A stretch of 64,000 nt of DNA from Pseudomonas marincola (GTDB lineage Bacteria > Pseudomonadota > Gammaproteobacteria > Pseudomonadales > Pseudomonadaceae), in assembly GCF_900116605.1 (NCBI RefSeq), contig NZ_FPBC01000002.1:1-64000 (forward strand), in the 5' to 3' direction. Position numbers and translations under genes: made by a program. The notes below the pieces were generated by a model. The model worked only from the letters and a program-made list of their open reading frames with translations. It was not told the DNA's origin and did no database searches. This document shows positions 19,068 to 28,781 of the stretch, piece after piece (position 1 is the stretch's first letter; each line of letters begins with the position of its first letter).

Positions 19068-19115
19068 GCGCTGTGCTGGTGCAGTGAGTTTGCTCTATCT
19101 GCACTTTGCGGGTGC
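19068..19115. promoter_or_regulatory. Two NtrC-like enhancer sites upstream of urtA
   Basis: 19101-19115 reads GCACTTTGCGGGTGC, a full match to the NtrC pattern GCACY-N5-GGTGC. 19068-19082 reads GCGCTGTGCTGGTGC, one mismatch. Their centres are 33 bp apart, three helical turns, and lie about 100 and 133 bp upstream of the predicted sigma-54 start, the usual distance for NtrC dimers. The pair runs up to the end of the marC-like gene. Confidence 0.65.
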
Positions 19116-19126
19116 GATGCCCTGTA

Positions 19127-19723
19127 TCAGGGCACCAGGTAGTTTTTGATGCCCGTAAAGATGATTTGCGCTGCCAGAGCGCAGACGAACAGGCCCATCA
19201 GACGGCTGACAATTTGCAGCCCTTGCTCACCCAGCAAACGCTCGAACTGATTGGATAAATACAGCACCAAGCCAACGGTGAGGCAGGCGAGGGCGATGGC
19301 AAATACGGTGACCAGTTTGTCACTCCACAGCGGCTGGCCTGCACCCATCAGCAGCATTGCACCAATGGTGCCCGGGCCGACGGTGAGCGGAATCGTCAGT
19401 GGCACAATGGCCACATCCTGCTGCACGTTGTCTGGCTGCATGGCTGTTTTGCCCTGAGCCATGCCCAGCGCAGAGATGAACAAGACGCTGCCGGCACCGA
19501 TGCGGAAGGCGTCGATGGTGATGCCGAACACGCTGAAAATGTATTTGCCGAACAGGTACAGCAATACGCTGGCGATGAATGCGCCGGTGGCAACTTTCCA
19601 GGCCAGCCGCTTGCGCTCTTTAAGCGTGTACCCCCGGCTCATGCCGATAAAACAGGACAGCACAAAGAATGGGCCGTAGAGCACCAACAGTTTCAAATAC
19701 ACACTGAACAACTCAGATGCCAT
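19127..19723 (-). CDS. MarC (UPF0056) family membrane protein
   Basis: A 198-residue inner-membrane protein with six predicted spans. Typical features are LLVLYGPFFVLSCFIGMSRGY at the start, FRIGAGSVLFISALGM and the conserved VPLTIPLTVGPGTIGAMLL loop. The family's function is unclear; it was once linked to multiple antibiotic resistance. It lies between retS and urtA, as in PAO1. Confidence 0.88.
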   Translation of the reverse strand: MASELFSVYLKLLVLYGPFFVLSCFIGMSRGYTLKERKRLAWKVATGAFIASVLLYLFGKYIFSVFGITIDAFRIGAGSVLFISALGMAQGKTAMQPDNVQQDVAIVPLTIPLTVGPGTIGAMLLMGAGQPLWSDKLVTVFAIALACLTVGLVLYLSNQFERLLGEQGLQIVSRLMGLFVCALAAQIIFTGIKNYLVP

Positions 19724-19833
19724 GTCGCGACTCGTTTACGTCAATAGGTTTGATAGCAAGGCTAGCATCGCCAGCGCCAATGCTCACTGGCAGTCACAGA
19801 TGATTGCGGGTTGAGCGTTAGCCGGCTTGCGGG

Positions 19834-22587
19834 TTAGTGATTCTCAGTGGGCTGGCGATGGTTGACCCAGTAGCCGACCAGCTCGCGCAGCTGCGATAAC
19901 TCGACCGGTTTGGCCATGTGACCATCCATACCCGAGTGAAGTGCCCGCTCTTTGTGCTCGGTGAGAATATGTGCGGTCAGGGCCACCACCGGTGTGTGTG
20001 GATGATTACCGGCACGCTCCCATTCGCGCAGTTGTCGGGTTGCACTGAAACCGTCGAGCACCGGCATTTCGCAATCCATCAGCACCAGATCGTAGTGCTG
20101 TGCTTGCATGGCCTCAAGTGCTTCCAAACCATTGCTGGCGGTGTCGGGCTGGACGTTGAGCTTGCCCAACATGCCGCGGATGACTTTGGTGGAGATGCTG
20201 TTGTCTTCGGCGACCAGCACGCGAAAATCACTTGGCACCTCTTGCGGGCCCGGCGCTGTCGCTGCCGGTACCGCGCGGGCGACACCGCTCTGGCGTTGGG
20301 CGAGTTCATCCGCCAGCGTGGCTTTGAGGGTGTAACCGGCAACCGGCTTGGCGAGAATTCGCTTGATACCGGCATTGCGCGCAATCACCTTGCTCGGCGC
20401 GTTGCTGATACCCGTGAGCATGATCAACAGAATATCGTTGCTCAGGCTCGGGTCTTCCTTGATCCGCGTGGCCAGTTGCAGGCCGGTCATGCCTGGCATT
20501 TCCTGATCGAGCAGGACCACGTCGAAATATTCGCGCAGGTGCGATTTGGTGCGCAACAGCGCCAGCGCTTCTTTGGCCGACGGCACCGCACTGACATACA
20601 TGCCCCAGGCACTGCATTGCTGCAGGAGCACTTTGCGGCAGGTGTTATTGTCATCCACCACCAGCAGGCGCACGCCCTGCAGCGTGTTGTCGAGGTCCGT
20701 GGCGGGCTGCTCGATGCGGTCCGGGTCGAGGGGCAGGGTCAGCCACAGGGTCGAGCCTTGCCCGCTGCTGCTCTGAATACCAAATTCGCCGTCCATCAGG
20801 CGTACCAACTGGCGCGCAATAATCAGCCCGAGGCGACCGCCGAGGCGGCTGGCTGTGAGGAAGTCGCGGCTGTGCAATTCGGCGTGCAGCAGTGCTTCAC
20901 GCTCTTCTTCCTCAAGCGGGCGGCCACTGTCCTGTACAGCAATGCGCAAGCGCGGTTTGAGCAAGTTGTTATCCAGCGCTACCACGAGCAGGATTTCACC
21001 TTCCTCGGTCTGCTTGAAAGCGTTGTCGAGCAGGCTCGATACGGTCTGGCGTAAACGTGTCGGGTCACCGCTGACAATGCGTGGCACTTGCGGCTGGATG
21101 AAGCTGATCAGCTCAATCTGCTGCTGCTCGGCGCGTGCGCGGAAAATCGTCAGGCAGTCTTCGACCAGTGCGTTGATATCGAACTGCACGTCATCAAGTT
21201 CAATCTGGCCGGATTCGAGCTTGGAGATGTCGAGAATTTCGTTAATCAGGGTCAGCAGCTCGTTGCCTGAGCTGTGAATGGTCTGCACGTAATCGCGTTG
21301 TTTGGTCGAAAGTGGTGTGCCCAGCAGCAGCTCGGTCATGCCCAATACGCCGTTCATGGGCGTGCGGATTTCGTGGCTGATCTTGGCTAAAAAGTCGCCT
21401 TTGGCCTTGAGTTCGGCGGAGCTTGCTGCCAGTGCCCGGCTGATGCTGAATTGTTCCTGGGTTATCCGTCGCTCACGGGCGCTCAGGGCAATGCTGAGAA
21501 TGAACGCGCAGATCACGCAGGCAATCAGCAAGATGTACGCCATCCAGTCCGGGCGAACCGCCCACACGCCATACAGCACCGGCAGGGCGAAAATCAGGCA
21601 TAGGCAAAACAGCATCAACGCGATGCTGAACGGACGCGCCGGGGTATAGCCCTGATGCCAGAAGAACAGGCCAACTGCCAGAATGCTCAGCGAAGCGGCG
21701 CCGGTGAGCAGGTAGGTCAGTTGGTTGTAAGGCATTTGGGCGACAAAAAACAGCGCGCCGCAGAGCAGCAGCAAAACCAGCATCTCCCAGCGCAACAGTT
21801 TGCTTACCTTGGTCGCGGAGTGGGCAGGGCGAAAGAAGCTGATGGTGAAGCCGAGCATGCAGGCAATCGCCGCAATGATCGCGGCACTGGCGATATCCGC
21901 TTGCATCCCCTGAAACGGTCCGAGAATGGGCGTGGTAATCCCCAGCAAGCTGGTGCTCATGATGATCAGACAGAGCTGACAACCGGCCAGCCAGAGGCAA
22001 CTGACGCTGCGCGAATAGGCATAGCGGATGATGTTGTATAGCCCCAGCATCAGCATGCAGCCTATTAGCAGGCCTATCAGCAATGGTTGCGAGAACTCGG
22101 TGGCGGCTTGCTCCGAACTCTTGAGACGGATGACCGGGCGCAGGGCATCTTCGGACTCGAGGCGCAGGTAGATATCCACTGCACTGTCCGAATGCGGTAC
22201 GGGCAGCAGAAAGTCGATGCTCTGCAGCGGTCGTGTAGACAACGGCAGTTTGTTGCCCGTGCGCACATGCGACAGTAGCTCAGGGCCACTGAAGACATAA
22301 AAGTCGAGGTACGATAAGTAAGGCGAGAAAATCTTCAGCAGGCGCGTGTCGGACTTGGCCGGCAGTTGGTAATGCAGCCAGGAAACGTCAGCACCGCCCT
22401 TGATATAGAGCTTGTTGAGGTCGACCGGGTGAAACTGCGCGCTATATTGCGGGGTGCGGATTTCGTCGAGTGTCAGTGCTGCGCTGGGATCTTCGAGCAT
22501 CGACCAGCCCACCGCCGAGGCAGCCTGCGGCAAAGCCGACAGAAAAAGGCTGATGAGTAGTCCGATGGCAATCCAGGGCCGACACAC
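19834..22587 (-). CDS. retS: RetS hybrid sensor histidine kinase
   Basis: A 917-residue inner-membrane hybrid sensor that in P. aeruginosa forms a heterodimer with GacS and blocks its signalling, favouring acute virulence over biofilm. In order: signal peptide; periplasmic DISMED2 domain (about 30-165); seven membrane spans (about 175-370); dimerisation/H-box with His405 in SHEIRTP; ATPase domain; receiver 1 (phospho-acceptor Asp694); receiver 2 (Asp838). The ATPase domain has an altered G1 box (VQDSGRPL), as in RetS. Gene order next to purD supports the name. The start is GTG at 22587, behind AGGGA. Confidence 0.93.
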   Translation of the reverse strand: MCRPWIAIGLLISLFLSALPQAASAVGWSMLEDPSAALTLDEIRTPQYSAQFHPVDLNKLYIKGGADVSWLHYQLPAKSDTRLLKIFSPYLSYLDFYVFSGPELLSHVRTGNKLPLSTRPLQSIDFLLPVPHSDSAVDIYLRLESEDALRPVIRLKSSEQAATEFSQPLLIGLLIGCMLMLGLYNIIRYAYSRSVSCLWLAGCQLCLIIMSTSLLGITTPILGPFQGMQADIASAAIIAAIACMLGFTISFFRPAHSATKVSKLLRWEMLVLLLLCGALFFVAQMPYNQLTYLLTGAASLSILAVGLFFWHQGYTPARPFSIALMLFCLCLIFALPVLYGVWAVRPDWMAYILLIACVICAFILSIALSARERRITQEQFSISRALAASSAELKAKGDFLAKISHEIRTPMNGVLGMTELLLGTPLSTKQRDYVQTIHSSGNELLTLINEILDISKLESGQIELDDVQFDINALVEDCLTIFRARAEQQQIELISFIQPQVPRIVSGDPTRLRQTVSSLLDNAFKQTEEGEILLVVALDNNLLKPRLRIAVQDSGRPLEEEEREALLHAELHSRDFLTASRLGGRLGLIIARQLVRLMDGEFGIQSSSGQGSTLWLTLPLDPDRIEQPATDLDNTLQGVRLLVVDDNNTCRKVLLQQCSAWGMYVSAVPSAKEALALLRTKSHLREYFDVVLLDQEMPGMTGLQLATRIKEDPSLSNDILLIMLTGISNAPSKVIARNAGIKRILAKPVAGYTLKATLADELAQRQSGVARAVPAATAPGPQEVPSDFRVLVAEDNSISTKVIRGMLGKLNVQPDTASNGLEALEAMQAQHYDLVLMDCEMPVLDGFSATRQLREWERAGNHPHTPVVALTAHILTEHKERALHSGMDGHMAKPVELSQLRELVGYWVNHRQPTENH

Positions 22588-22697
22588 TATGGAATCCCTT
22601 CATACGGTCAATTGTACAATTATAGCTAAGCAAATTCGGCTCGGGACTGACTAAAACGGACAATGTCTATTCAGCTCAGCCCCGGCGCAAATCCAGC

Positions 22698-23987
22698 TTA
22701 GTTGTCGCCTTGCTCGCGGGCAATTGCACGGTAACCGATATCGTTGCGGTAGAAGCAGCCGTTCCAGTCAACCTTGCGGGCCAGCGCATAAGCGTTTTGC
22801 TGAGCATCCAGAACGGTGTCGCCCATCGCGGTTGCGCACAGTACGCGACCACCGGATGTCACAACCTTGCCGTCTTTGAGCGTGGTGCCGGCGTGAAAAA
22901 CCTTGCCTGGCGCCTGGCTCGCGGCATCAAGGCCGTTGATTTCATCACCCTTGGCGTAATCCGCCGGATAACCGCCGGCTGCCATGACAACGCCCAGGCT
23001 CGGGCGCGGGTCCCATTGTGCTTCGACAATGTTCAGCGCTTGCGCTTGAGCCGCTTCGAGCAGCAACAGCAGGCTTGATTGCAGGCGGACCATGATCGGT
23101 TGAGTTTCCGGGTCACCGAAGCGGCAGTTGAACTCAATCACCTTGGGCTTGCCGGACTTGTCGATCATCAGGCCGGCATACAGGAAGCCGGTGTAGACAT
23201 TGCCTTCTTCAGCCATACCGTTAACGGTCGGCCAGATCACCTCGTCCATCACGCGCTGGTGCACGGCGTCGGTCACAACCGGAGCCGGCGAGTAAGCGCC
23301 CATGCCGCCGGTATTCGGGCCAGTGTCCTTGTCGCCAACACGCTTGTGGTCCTGGCTGGTGGCCATCGGCAATACGTTCTTGCCGTCGACCATGACGATG
23401 AAGCTGGCTTCTTCGCCATCGAGAAATTCCTCGATAACCACGCGTGAACCGGCGTCACCGAAAGCGTTGCCCGCGAGCATGTCGCGCACGGCATCTTCAG
23501 CTTCAGTCAGAGTCATGGCGACGATAACGCCTTTGCCTGCCGCCAGGCCGTCGGCCTTGATGACGATAGGCGCGCCTTTTTCGCGCAGGTAGGCCAGTGC
23601 CGGCTCAACCTCGGTGAAGTTCTGGTAGTCCGCCGTCGGGATCTTGTGACGGGCCAGGAAATCCTTGGTGAAGGCTTTCGAACCTTCAAGCTGAGCAGCG
23701 CCCGCGGTCGGACCGAAGCAGTGCAGGCCGCGCTTGTTGAACAGGTCAACCACGCCCGCCACCAGCGGCGCTTCCGGGCCAACGATGGTCATCTGCACGT
23801 TCTTCTCGGCGAAGTCGGCCAGTTGCTCCAGCGCCAATACATCAATCGCCACGTTCTCGCACTTGGCTTCGGTCGCGGTACCGGCGTTGCCCGGCGCGAC
23901 GAAAACTTTTTCTACGCGCGCGTCTTGCGCCACTTTCCAGGCCAGCGCGTGTTCACGACCGCCGCTGCCGATAATCAATACGTTCAT
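22698..23987 (-). CDS. purD: Phosphoribosylamine-glycine ligase
   Basis: A 429-residue ATP-grasp enzyme of purine synthesis (GAR synthetase), joining glycine to phosphoribosylamine. It opens with MNVLIIGSGGREHALAWK and has VIKADGLAAGKGVIVA, GSRVVIEEFLDGEE and IEFNCRFGDPETQ in the expected places. The leader holds two hairpins, one covering the ribosome site. purH lies 278 bases upstream on the same strand, with no gene between. Confidence 0.97.
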   Translation of the reverse strand: MNVLIIGSGGREHALAWKVAQDARVEKVFVAPGNAGTATEAKCENVAIDVLALEQLADFAEKNVQMTIVGPEAPLVAGVVDLFNKRGLHCFGPTAGAAQLEGSKAFTKDFLARHKIPTADYQNFTEVEPALAYLREKGAPIVIKADGLAAGKGVIVAMTLTEAEDAVRDMLAGNAFGDAGSRVVIEEFLDGEEASFIVMVDGKNVLPMATSQDHKRVGDKDTGPNTGGMGAYSPAPVVTDAVHQRVMDEVIWPTVNGMAEEGNVYTGFLYAGLMIDKSGKPKVIEFNCRFGDPETQPIMVRLQSSLLLLLEAAQAQALNIVEAQWDPRPSLGVVMAAGGYPADYAKGDEINGLDAASQAPGKVFHAGTTLKDGKVVTSGGRVLCATAMGDTVLDAQQNAYALARKVDWNGCFYRNDIGYRAIAREQGDN

Positions 23988-23993
23988 GTCAGT

Positions 23994-24021
23994 CTCCTCA
24001 AGGAGGCGGGCCTTTGGCCCG
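23994..24021 (-). promoter_or_regulatory. Hairpins in the purD leader covering the ribosome site
   Basis: On the minus strand CGGGCC-AAA-GGCCCG (24021-24007) is followed directly by CTCC-TTGA-GGAG (24005-23994), whose right arm is the GAGG part of the purD ribosome-binding site seven bases before the ATG. Folding would hide the site. Whether this responds to a signal is unknown. Confidence 0.4.
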
Positions 24022-24265
24022 AATGGCGGATAAACAAAGCGTTATCCACACTAAGAAACTTCAAGTTGGCTGCAGCTTTCGGTGGATGACAGAAGCGTCA
24101 CCCACCCTGCGGAGCTTCAACCCTCACATTCAACATCATCAAGGTTGCGATCAAGCGAGTGGCTGCAAGGCGCGGGCTGTTTCGAGAAGCGCAGTTGCCG
24201 AGTGGCAATGAGCATTATCGAAACTGTCCGCAACGCCGCAGACGCTCACTTCAGCGCGACCGGCC

Positions 24266-25873
24266 TCAGTGACGGAAATGGCGCATGCCGGTAAAGACCA
24301 TGGCAATGCCGGCTTCGTCAGCTGCAGCAATCACTTCGTTGTCGCGCATCGAGCCGCCTGGCTGGATGACCGCAGTAATCCCGGCCTTGGCTGCGTTGTC
24401 GATACCATCGCGGAACGGGAAGAACGCGTCGCTGGCCATCACGGCGCCCGGTACTGGCAAGCCAGCGTGCTCGGCTTTGATACCGGCAATGCGGGCGGAG
24501 TTGACGCGGCTCATCTGGCCGGCGCCAACACCTACGGTCTGACGGTTCTTGGCGTAGACAATGGCGTTGGACTTAACGAACTTGGCGACTTTCCAGGCGA
24601 AGATCAGGTCGTGAATTTCTTGCTCGCTCGGCGCACGCTGGGTGACGATTTTCAGGTCGTCGGCGGTGATCATGCCGATGTCGCGGCTCTGTACCAGCAA
24701 GCCGCCGTTAACGCGCTTGAAGTCCCAACCGGCAGCACGCTCGGCTGGCCATTCGCCGCACTCGAGCAGACGCACGTTGGCTTTGGCAGCCACTACTTCA
24801 CGGGCTGCAGCGCTGATGCGCGGGGCGATGATGACTTCCACAAACTGGCGATCAACTATGGCTTGGGCTGTTTCGCCGTCCAGCTCACGGTTGAAGGCGA
24901 TGATGCCGCCAAAGGCCGATTCGGTGTCGGTGGCGTAGGCCAGATCGTAGGCTTTGCGGATGCCGCCTTCGTCTTCCGGTACCACGGCAACGCCGCATGG
25001 GTTGGCGTGCTTGACGATAACGCAGGCCGGCTTGACGAAGCTTTTCACGCACTCAAGTGCCGCGTCGGTGTCGGCCACGTTGTTGTAAGACAGTTCTTTG
25101 CCCTGCAACTGCACGGCGCTGGCGATGCTGGCTTCGCCCTTCTTGGCTTCAACGTAGAACGCCGCTTTCTGGTGCGGGTTCTCGCCGTAACGCATTTCCT
25201 GGGTCTTGATGAACTGGCTGTTGAAGGTGCGCGGGAAGTCGCCGCGGGCTTCGGTGCTGAGGGTTTCAGCGGCCTGATCAATGGTGCCCAGGTAGTTGGC
25301 GATCATGCCGTCGTAGGCAGCGGTGTGCTCGAATGCCTTAAGGGCCAGGTCGAAGCGCTGGGCGTAGCTCAGGCCGCCGGCTTTGAGGTTTTCGACGACG
25401 CTGGCGTAGTCGCTGGTGTTGACCACAATCGCCACGTCTTTGTGGTTCTTGGCGGCGCTGCGAACCATGGTCGGGCCGCCGATATCGATGTTCTCGATGG
25501 CGTCTGCAAGGTCGCAGTTCGGCTTGGCGACGGTGGCTTCAAACGGATACAGGTTGACCGCAACCAGATCGATCGGCTTGATGCCGTGCTCGTCCATGAC
25601 CGCGCCGTCGATTGCGCGACGGCCCAGAATGCCACCGTGAATCTTCGGATGCAGGGTCTTGACGCGGCCGTCCATCATTTCCGGGAAGCCGGTGTAATCA
25701 GCAACTTCAACTGCTGCGATGCCGTTGTCCTTGAGCAGCTTGTAGGTGCCGCCCGTGGAGAGGATTTCCACGTTGAGGGCAACAAGCTCGCGGGCAAATT
25801 CAAGAATGCCGGTCTTGTCGGAAACGCTGATCAAGGCGCGGCGTACTGGAAGGCGGGTGGTCTGGTCGGTCAT
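24266..25873 (-). CDS. purH: Bifunctional AICAR formyltransferase/IMP cyclohydrolase
   Basis: A 535-residue enzyme for the last two steps of IMP synthesis. N-terminal cyclohydrolase marks are [18 protein letters not shown] and [14 protein letters not shown]-terminal transformylase marks are KHANPCGVA and [18 protein letters not shown]. The ATG at 25873 ([14 protein letters not shown]) matches Pseudomonas homologues. The gene begins 72 bases after the fis stop with a strong terminator between, so it is likely transcribed on its own. Confidence 0.97.
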   Translation of the reverse strand: MTDQTTRLPVRRALISVSDKTGILEFARELVALNVEILSTGGTYKLLKDNGIAAVEVADYTGFPEMMDGRVKTLHPKIHGGILGRRAIDGAVMDEHGIKPIDLVAVNLYPFEATVAKPNCDLADAIENIDIGGPTMVRSAAKNHKDVAIVVNTSDYASVVENLKAGGLSYAQRFDLALKAFEHTAAYDGMIANYLGTIDQAAETLSTEARGDFPRTFNSQFIKTQEMRYGENPHQKAAFYVEAKKGEASIASAVQLQGKELSYNNVADTDAALECVKSFVKPACVIVKHANPCGVAVVPEDEGGIRKAYDLAYATDTESAFGGIIAFNRELDGETAQAIVDRQFVEVIIAPRISAAAREVVAAKANVRLLECGEWPAERAAGWDFKRVNGGLLVQSRDIGMITADDLKIVTQRAPSEQEIHDLIFAWKVAKFVKSNAIVYAKNRQTVGVGAGQMSRVNSARIAGIKAEHAGLPVPGAVMASDAFFPFRDGIDNAAKAGITAVIQPGGSMRDNEVIAAADEAGIAMVFTGMRHFRH

Positions 25874-25901
25874 TTCAGAGTCCATCAGAGCAGGGAAAAA
25901 A

Positions 25902-25932
25902 CAAAAAGGCGACTGTTTAGGTCGCCCTTTTT
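25902..25932 (-). terminator. Intrinsic terminator of dusB-fis
   Basis: On the minus strand GGCGACC-TAAACA-GTCGCC is preceded by a run of A and followed by TTTTTGTTTTTT. This classic terminator lies right after the fis stop and before purH. Confidence 0.9.
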
Positions 25933-25944
25933 GAGAAGAGGGGG

Positions 25945-26265
25945 TTACAACAAATCGTACTGCTTGAGCTTCTTGCGCAGCGTGCCACGGTTCAGGCCAA
26001 GCAGCTCGGAGGCTTTGGTCTGGTTACCTTTGACGTAGTTCATCACGGTCTCCAGCAACGGGGCTTCCACCTCGGTGAGTACCAGGTTGTAAACATCGGT
26101 GACATCGGCGCCCTCAAGGTGGGCGAAATAATTGTGCAGGGCTTTTTCGACACTGCCGCGCAGGGTTTGCCCTTCTTCGCTCGGCGTGTTGAGGTGCTGC
26201 TTCAAACTGGTGCTGTCACTCACGGGTGTAATTCCACTTCCTAAAGTCTCGGTCAACATCGTCAT
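25945..26265 (-). CDS. fis: DNA-binding protein Fis
   Basis: A 106-residue nucleoid-associated protein that bends DNA and activates growth-phase promoters. The C-terminal helix-turn-helix ([20 protein letters not shown], ending KQYDLL) is nearly invariant and the core helices ([16 protein letters not shown]) match. The longer N-terminus is normal for Pseudomonas. Its start overlaps the dusB stop by four bases (ATGA), the conserved dusB-fis operon. Confidence 0.96.
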   Translation of the reverse strand: MTMLTETLGSGITPVSDSTSLKQHLNTPSEEGQTLRGSVEKALHNYFAHLEGADVTDVYNLVLTEVEAPLLETVMNYVKGNQTKASELLGLNRGTLRKKLKQYDLL

Positions 26266-27260
26266 GCAGCCACCCCATCTCCATCGTTATAACGTTCGCG
26301 GAAAAATTCGCGAATGCTGGCGCACTGTGCGTCCGTACAATCCAGACGATTAAACTGGGCACGAAACTCCTTGGCCCGTGGCAAGGTTGCCATGTACCAC
26401 CCGACATGCTTACGGGCAATACGCGCACCCATCACTTCACCGTAAAAGGCATGAAGTGCTGCCAGGTGCTCCAGCAAAATACTTTCAACTTCCATCAAGC
26501 TTGGCGCGGCGAGCTTTTCACCGGTGCGCAAGTAGTGCTCGATTTCACGGAAGATCCAAGGGCGACCTTGTGCCGCCCGGCCTATCAGTAATCCATCAAC
26601 GCCTGTGGCTGCGAATACCTCGGCGGCCTTCTCTGGCGAAGTAATATCGCCATTGGCCAGCACCGGAATCGACACTGCTTGTTTGATCGCAGCGATCGTT
26701 TCGTATTCGGCATCGCCGGTGTACAAGTCCGCACGTGTGCGGCCATGTACGGCGAGTGCAACAATTCCGGATTGCTCCGCAATCTTTGCCACTGTTACGC
26801 CATTCTTGTTCTGTCTGTCCCAGCCAGTGCGAATCTTCAGGGTGACCGGTACATCGACCGCGTCCACTACCGCCTGCAATATCTCACTGACCAGTGCTTC
26901 ATCTTTCAGTAACGCCGAGCCTGCGGCCTTGTTACAGACCTTCTTGGCCGGGCAGCCCATATTAATATCGATGATCTGGGCGCCCAATTCGACGTTGCGC
27001 TTAGCCGCTTCAGCCATCATCTGCGCATCGCCTCCGGCTATCTGCACGGAGCGCGGTTCGGGATCACCTTGGTGAATCAAGCGTAGGCTTGATTTGCGGG
27101 TATTCCACAACCGCACATCGCTCGTGACCATTTCGGATACCACCATACCGGCACCCATGCGCTGGCAGAGTTGGCGAAATGGCCTGTCGGTGACTCCGGC
27201 CATAGGCGCGAGGATCAGCCGGTTAGGCAATGTGTATGGGCCGATGCGTAGCGTCGACAT
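26262..27260 (-). CDS. dusB: tRNA-dihydrouridine synthase B
   Basis: A 332-residue flavin enzyme that reduces a uridine in tRNA to dihydrouridine. It has LAPMAGVTDRPFRQLC, the catalytic Cys in INMGCPAKKVCNKAAG, VHGRTRADLYTG and GRAAQGRPWIF. The ATG at 27260 (MSTLRIGPYTLPNR) is preferred over one eight codons upstream. It is the first gene of dusB-fis. Confidence 0.95.
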   Translation of the reverse strand: MSTLRIGPYTLPNRLILAPMAGVTDRPFRQLCQRMGAGMVVSEMVTSDVRLWNTRKSSLRLIHQGDPEPRSVQIAGGDAQMMAEAAKRNVELGAQIIDINMGCPAKKVCNKAAGSALLKDEALVSEILQAVVDAVDVPVTLKIRTGWDRQNKNGVTVAKIAEQSGIVALAVHGRTRADLYTGDAEYETIAAIKQAVSIPVLANGDITSPEKAAEVFAATGVDGLLIGRAAQGRPWIFREIEHYLRTGEKLAAPSLMEVESILLEHLAALHAFYGEVMGARIARKHVGWYMATLPRAKEFRAQFNRLDCTDAQCASIREFFRERYNDGDGVAA

Positions 27261-27406
27261 AGGGCTTCCCTGCTCAAGAGACAAGCTGTTGAGACCAATA
27301 GGAGACTGCGAAAAAGGGTGGGAATCATACCCGCTCTGGATGACCGGATAAAGGCTGTTTTGAACAAAATCTGAACAGTGGTGTTCTTATTCCCGTGGGT
27401 TTGGTT

Positions 27407-27432
27407 GTGCCCGACGATTCTCTGTCGGGCAC
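27407..27432. terminator. Hairpin after the DUF3426 gene
   Basis: GTGCCCGAC (27407-27415) pairs perfectly with GTCGGGCAC (27424-27432). It lies just past the stop of the DUF3426 gene on the minus strand and upstream of dusB. There is no T run. Confidence 0.45.
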
Positions 27433-27439
27433 CAGGCAA

Positions 27440-28714
27440 CTACTCCGGCGAGTGAAAACTCAGGCTGTAGTTGACGGCCTTGGTCCCCGGATCAAGGATG
27501 TCCAGAGCAATATGGATGGGGATTTGCGAAGGCATTTCAGTTTGCCCGGCAAGCTCTCCGGCCAGGTATTCACTGGGCTTGAAACGACGGCTGGCGAGTA
27601 ATTTGCCGTTGATGTCGGCAAAGCGCATCTCCAGCAGGGGGAAGGGCTGGCTGAACGGCGCACGGTTGTAAATGATCGCATCGACCACCAACGCGCCGCT
27701 GAAATCCGGGTGGCTGCGCACCACCAGATTGCTGCTTTTGATCTGACTGATATCAACCTTGCTCGGCAGAGTGCAGCCGACGATCGGGCATGCCTGTTCA
27801 AACCAGGGACGATAACGGTCCTGTCTGGCCAGCTCCTCAAAGTGATAAGCCACATACTGGCCCGCCAGCGCGAGTGCGGCTATCAGTGCCAGCAACGTCC
27901 AGAGCACGCGCATGCCGCCGCCCTTTTTAACGGGCTCATAGTCGAGGCTGAGTGGCTCGTCATCCAACTCGACCAGGCGCTTGTCATCCAGTTGCGGGTT
28001 TAGCTTGCCGCCTTTATGGGTGGCGCTGAAACCTTGCAGCAGCTGGCCGTCATCGTTGTCGTCGTGGCGGCTGGCATTGATCCCGAAGTCTTCTTCTGGC
28101 TCCTCTTCGGGTTCCGCCTTGGTGTCGTATAACGCCTCGTCGGCGGTGAGTCTGGGCTCTTTACGCTCGATCAGGGTCAGTGGCTGAATCGGGCCTTGTG
28201 GGCGGCGCAGCTCTTTGTCGTCATCGCTCGCACGCGCCTGTTGCGCGGCACGCTCGCTTGCAGCCTGTTCGGCCTTGAGTAATTCCTCTGCCCAGCTTTC
28301 ATCGGCTTTTTCGTATTCGCTGGGTTCTATCTCGGGGAGTAGCACCTGTGCGGCCGGTTGCTTGCTGGCGGCACTTTCCTCGCTTTGTTGTTGCTCCAGA
28401 CGCGCCAGTTCCTGGTCCAGGTCCAGGTGATCGAGATCCAGGTCGAGGTCGTCATGAATCCACAGGGTGTCATCGCTTGGCCGCGTTACTGGCGCGCTCG
28501 GCTCAGCCGCAGGTTTGGGTTCAGGCTTCAGTGCAGGCGTCGGTTGCACCGGCTCGGGAGTGTAGAGGCCTTGTTCCTGAAGCTGCTGGGCGGCATTGAA
28601 TACCTGCAGGCAAGAGCCGCAACGCACGGCGCCGCGCGCAGCACGAAGCTGAGGCGCGGTAACCTTGAAGCGGGTACTGCAGTGCGGGCACTGGGTGACG
28701 AAACTTTCGGTCAT
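27440..28714 (-). CDS. Zinc-ribbon and DUF3426 domain protein
   Basis: A 424-residue single-span membrane protein of unknown role. The N-terminus has a zinc ribbon of the MJ0042 type (CPHCSTRF at 9-16, then CGSCLQVF at 32-39). The middle (about 50-270) is acidic, low in complexity and probably disordered. One membrane span (VLWTLLALIAALALAGQYVAYHF) lies near residue 280, and the C-terminal ~130 residues are the DUF3426 domain. It lies between prmA and dusB, as in PAO1 (PA4851). Confidence 0.85.
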   Translation of the reverse strand: MTESFVTQCPHCSTRFKVTAPQLRAARGAVRCGSCLQVFNAAQQLQEQGLYTPEPVQPTPALKPEPKPAAEPSAPVTRPSDDTLWIHDDLDLDLDHLDLDQELARLEQQQSEESAASKQPAAQVLLPEIEPSEYEKADESWAEELLKAEQAASERAAQQARASDDDKELRRPQGPIQPLTLIERKEPRLTADEALYDTKAEPEEEPEEDFGINASRHDDNDDGQLLQGFSATHKGGKLNPQLDDKRLVELDDEPLSLDYEPVKKGGGMRVLWTLLALIAALALAGQYVAYHFEELARQDRYRPWFEQACPIVGCTLPSKVDISQIKSSNLVVRSHPDFSGALVVDAIIYNRAPFSQPFPLLEMRFADINGKLLASRRFKPSEYLAGELAGQTEMPSQIPIHIALDILDPGTKAVNYSLSFHSPE

Positions 28715-28781
28715 GCGACTGTCCGGTGAATCGAAGCAATTAGTCTAACGCAAGAAACCTGCGTCCTGCAGGTCTCCATAA

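Noticed and set aside
24269..26038. 589-residue open frame on the plus strand
   Set aside because: It is antisense to purH and fis, both unmistakable; its composition is that of a reverse-complement shadow.
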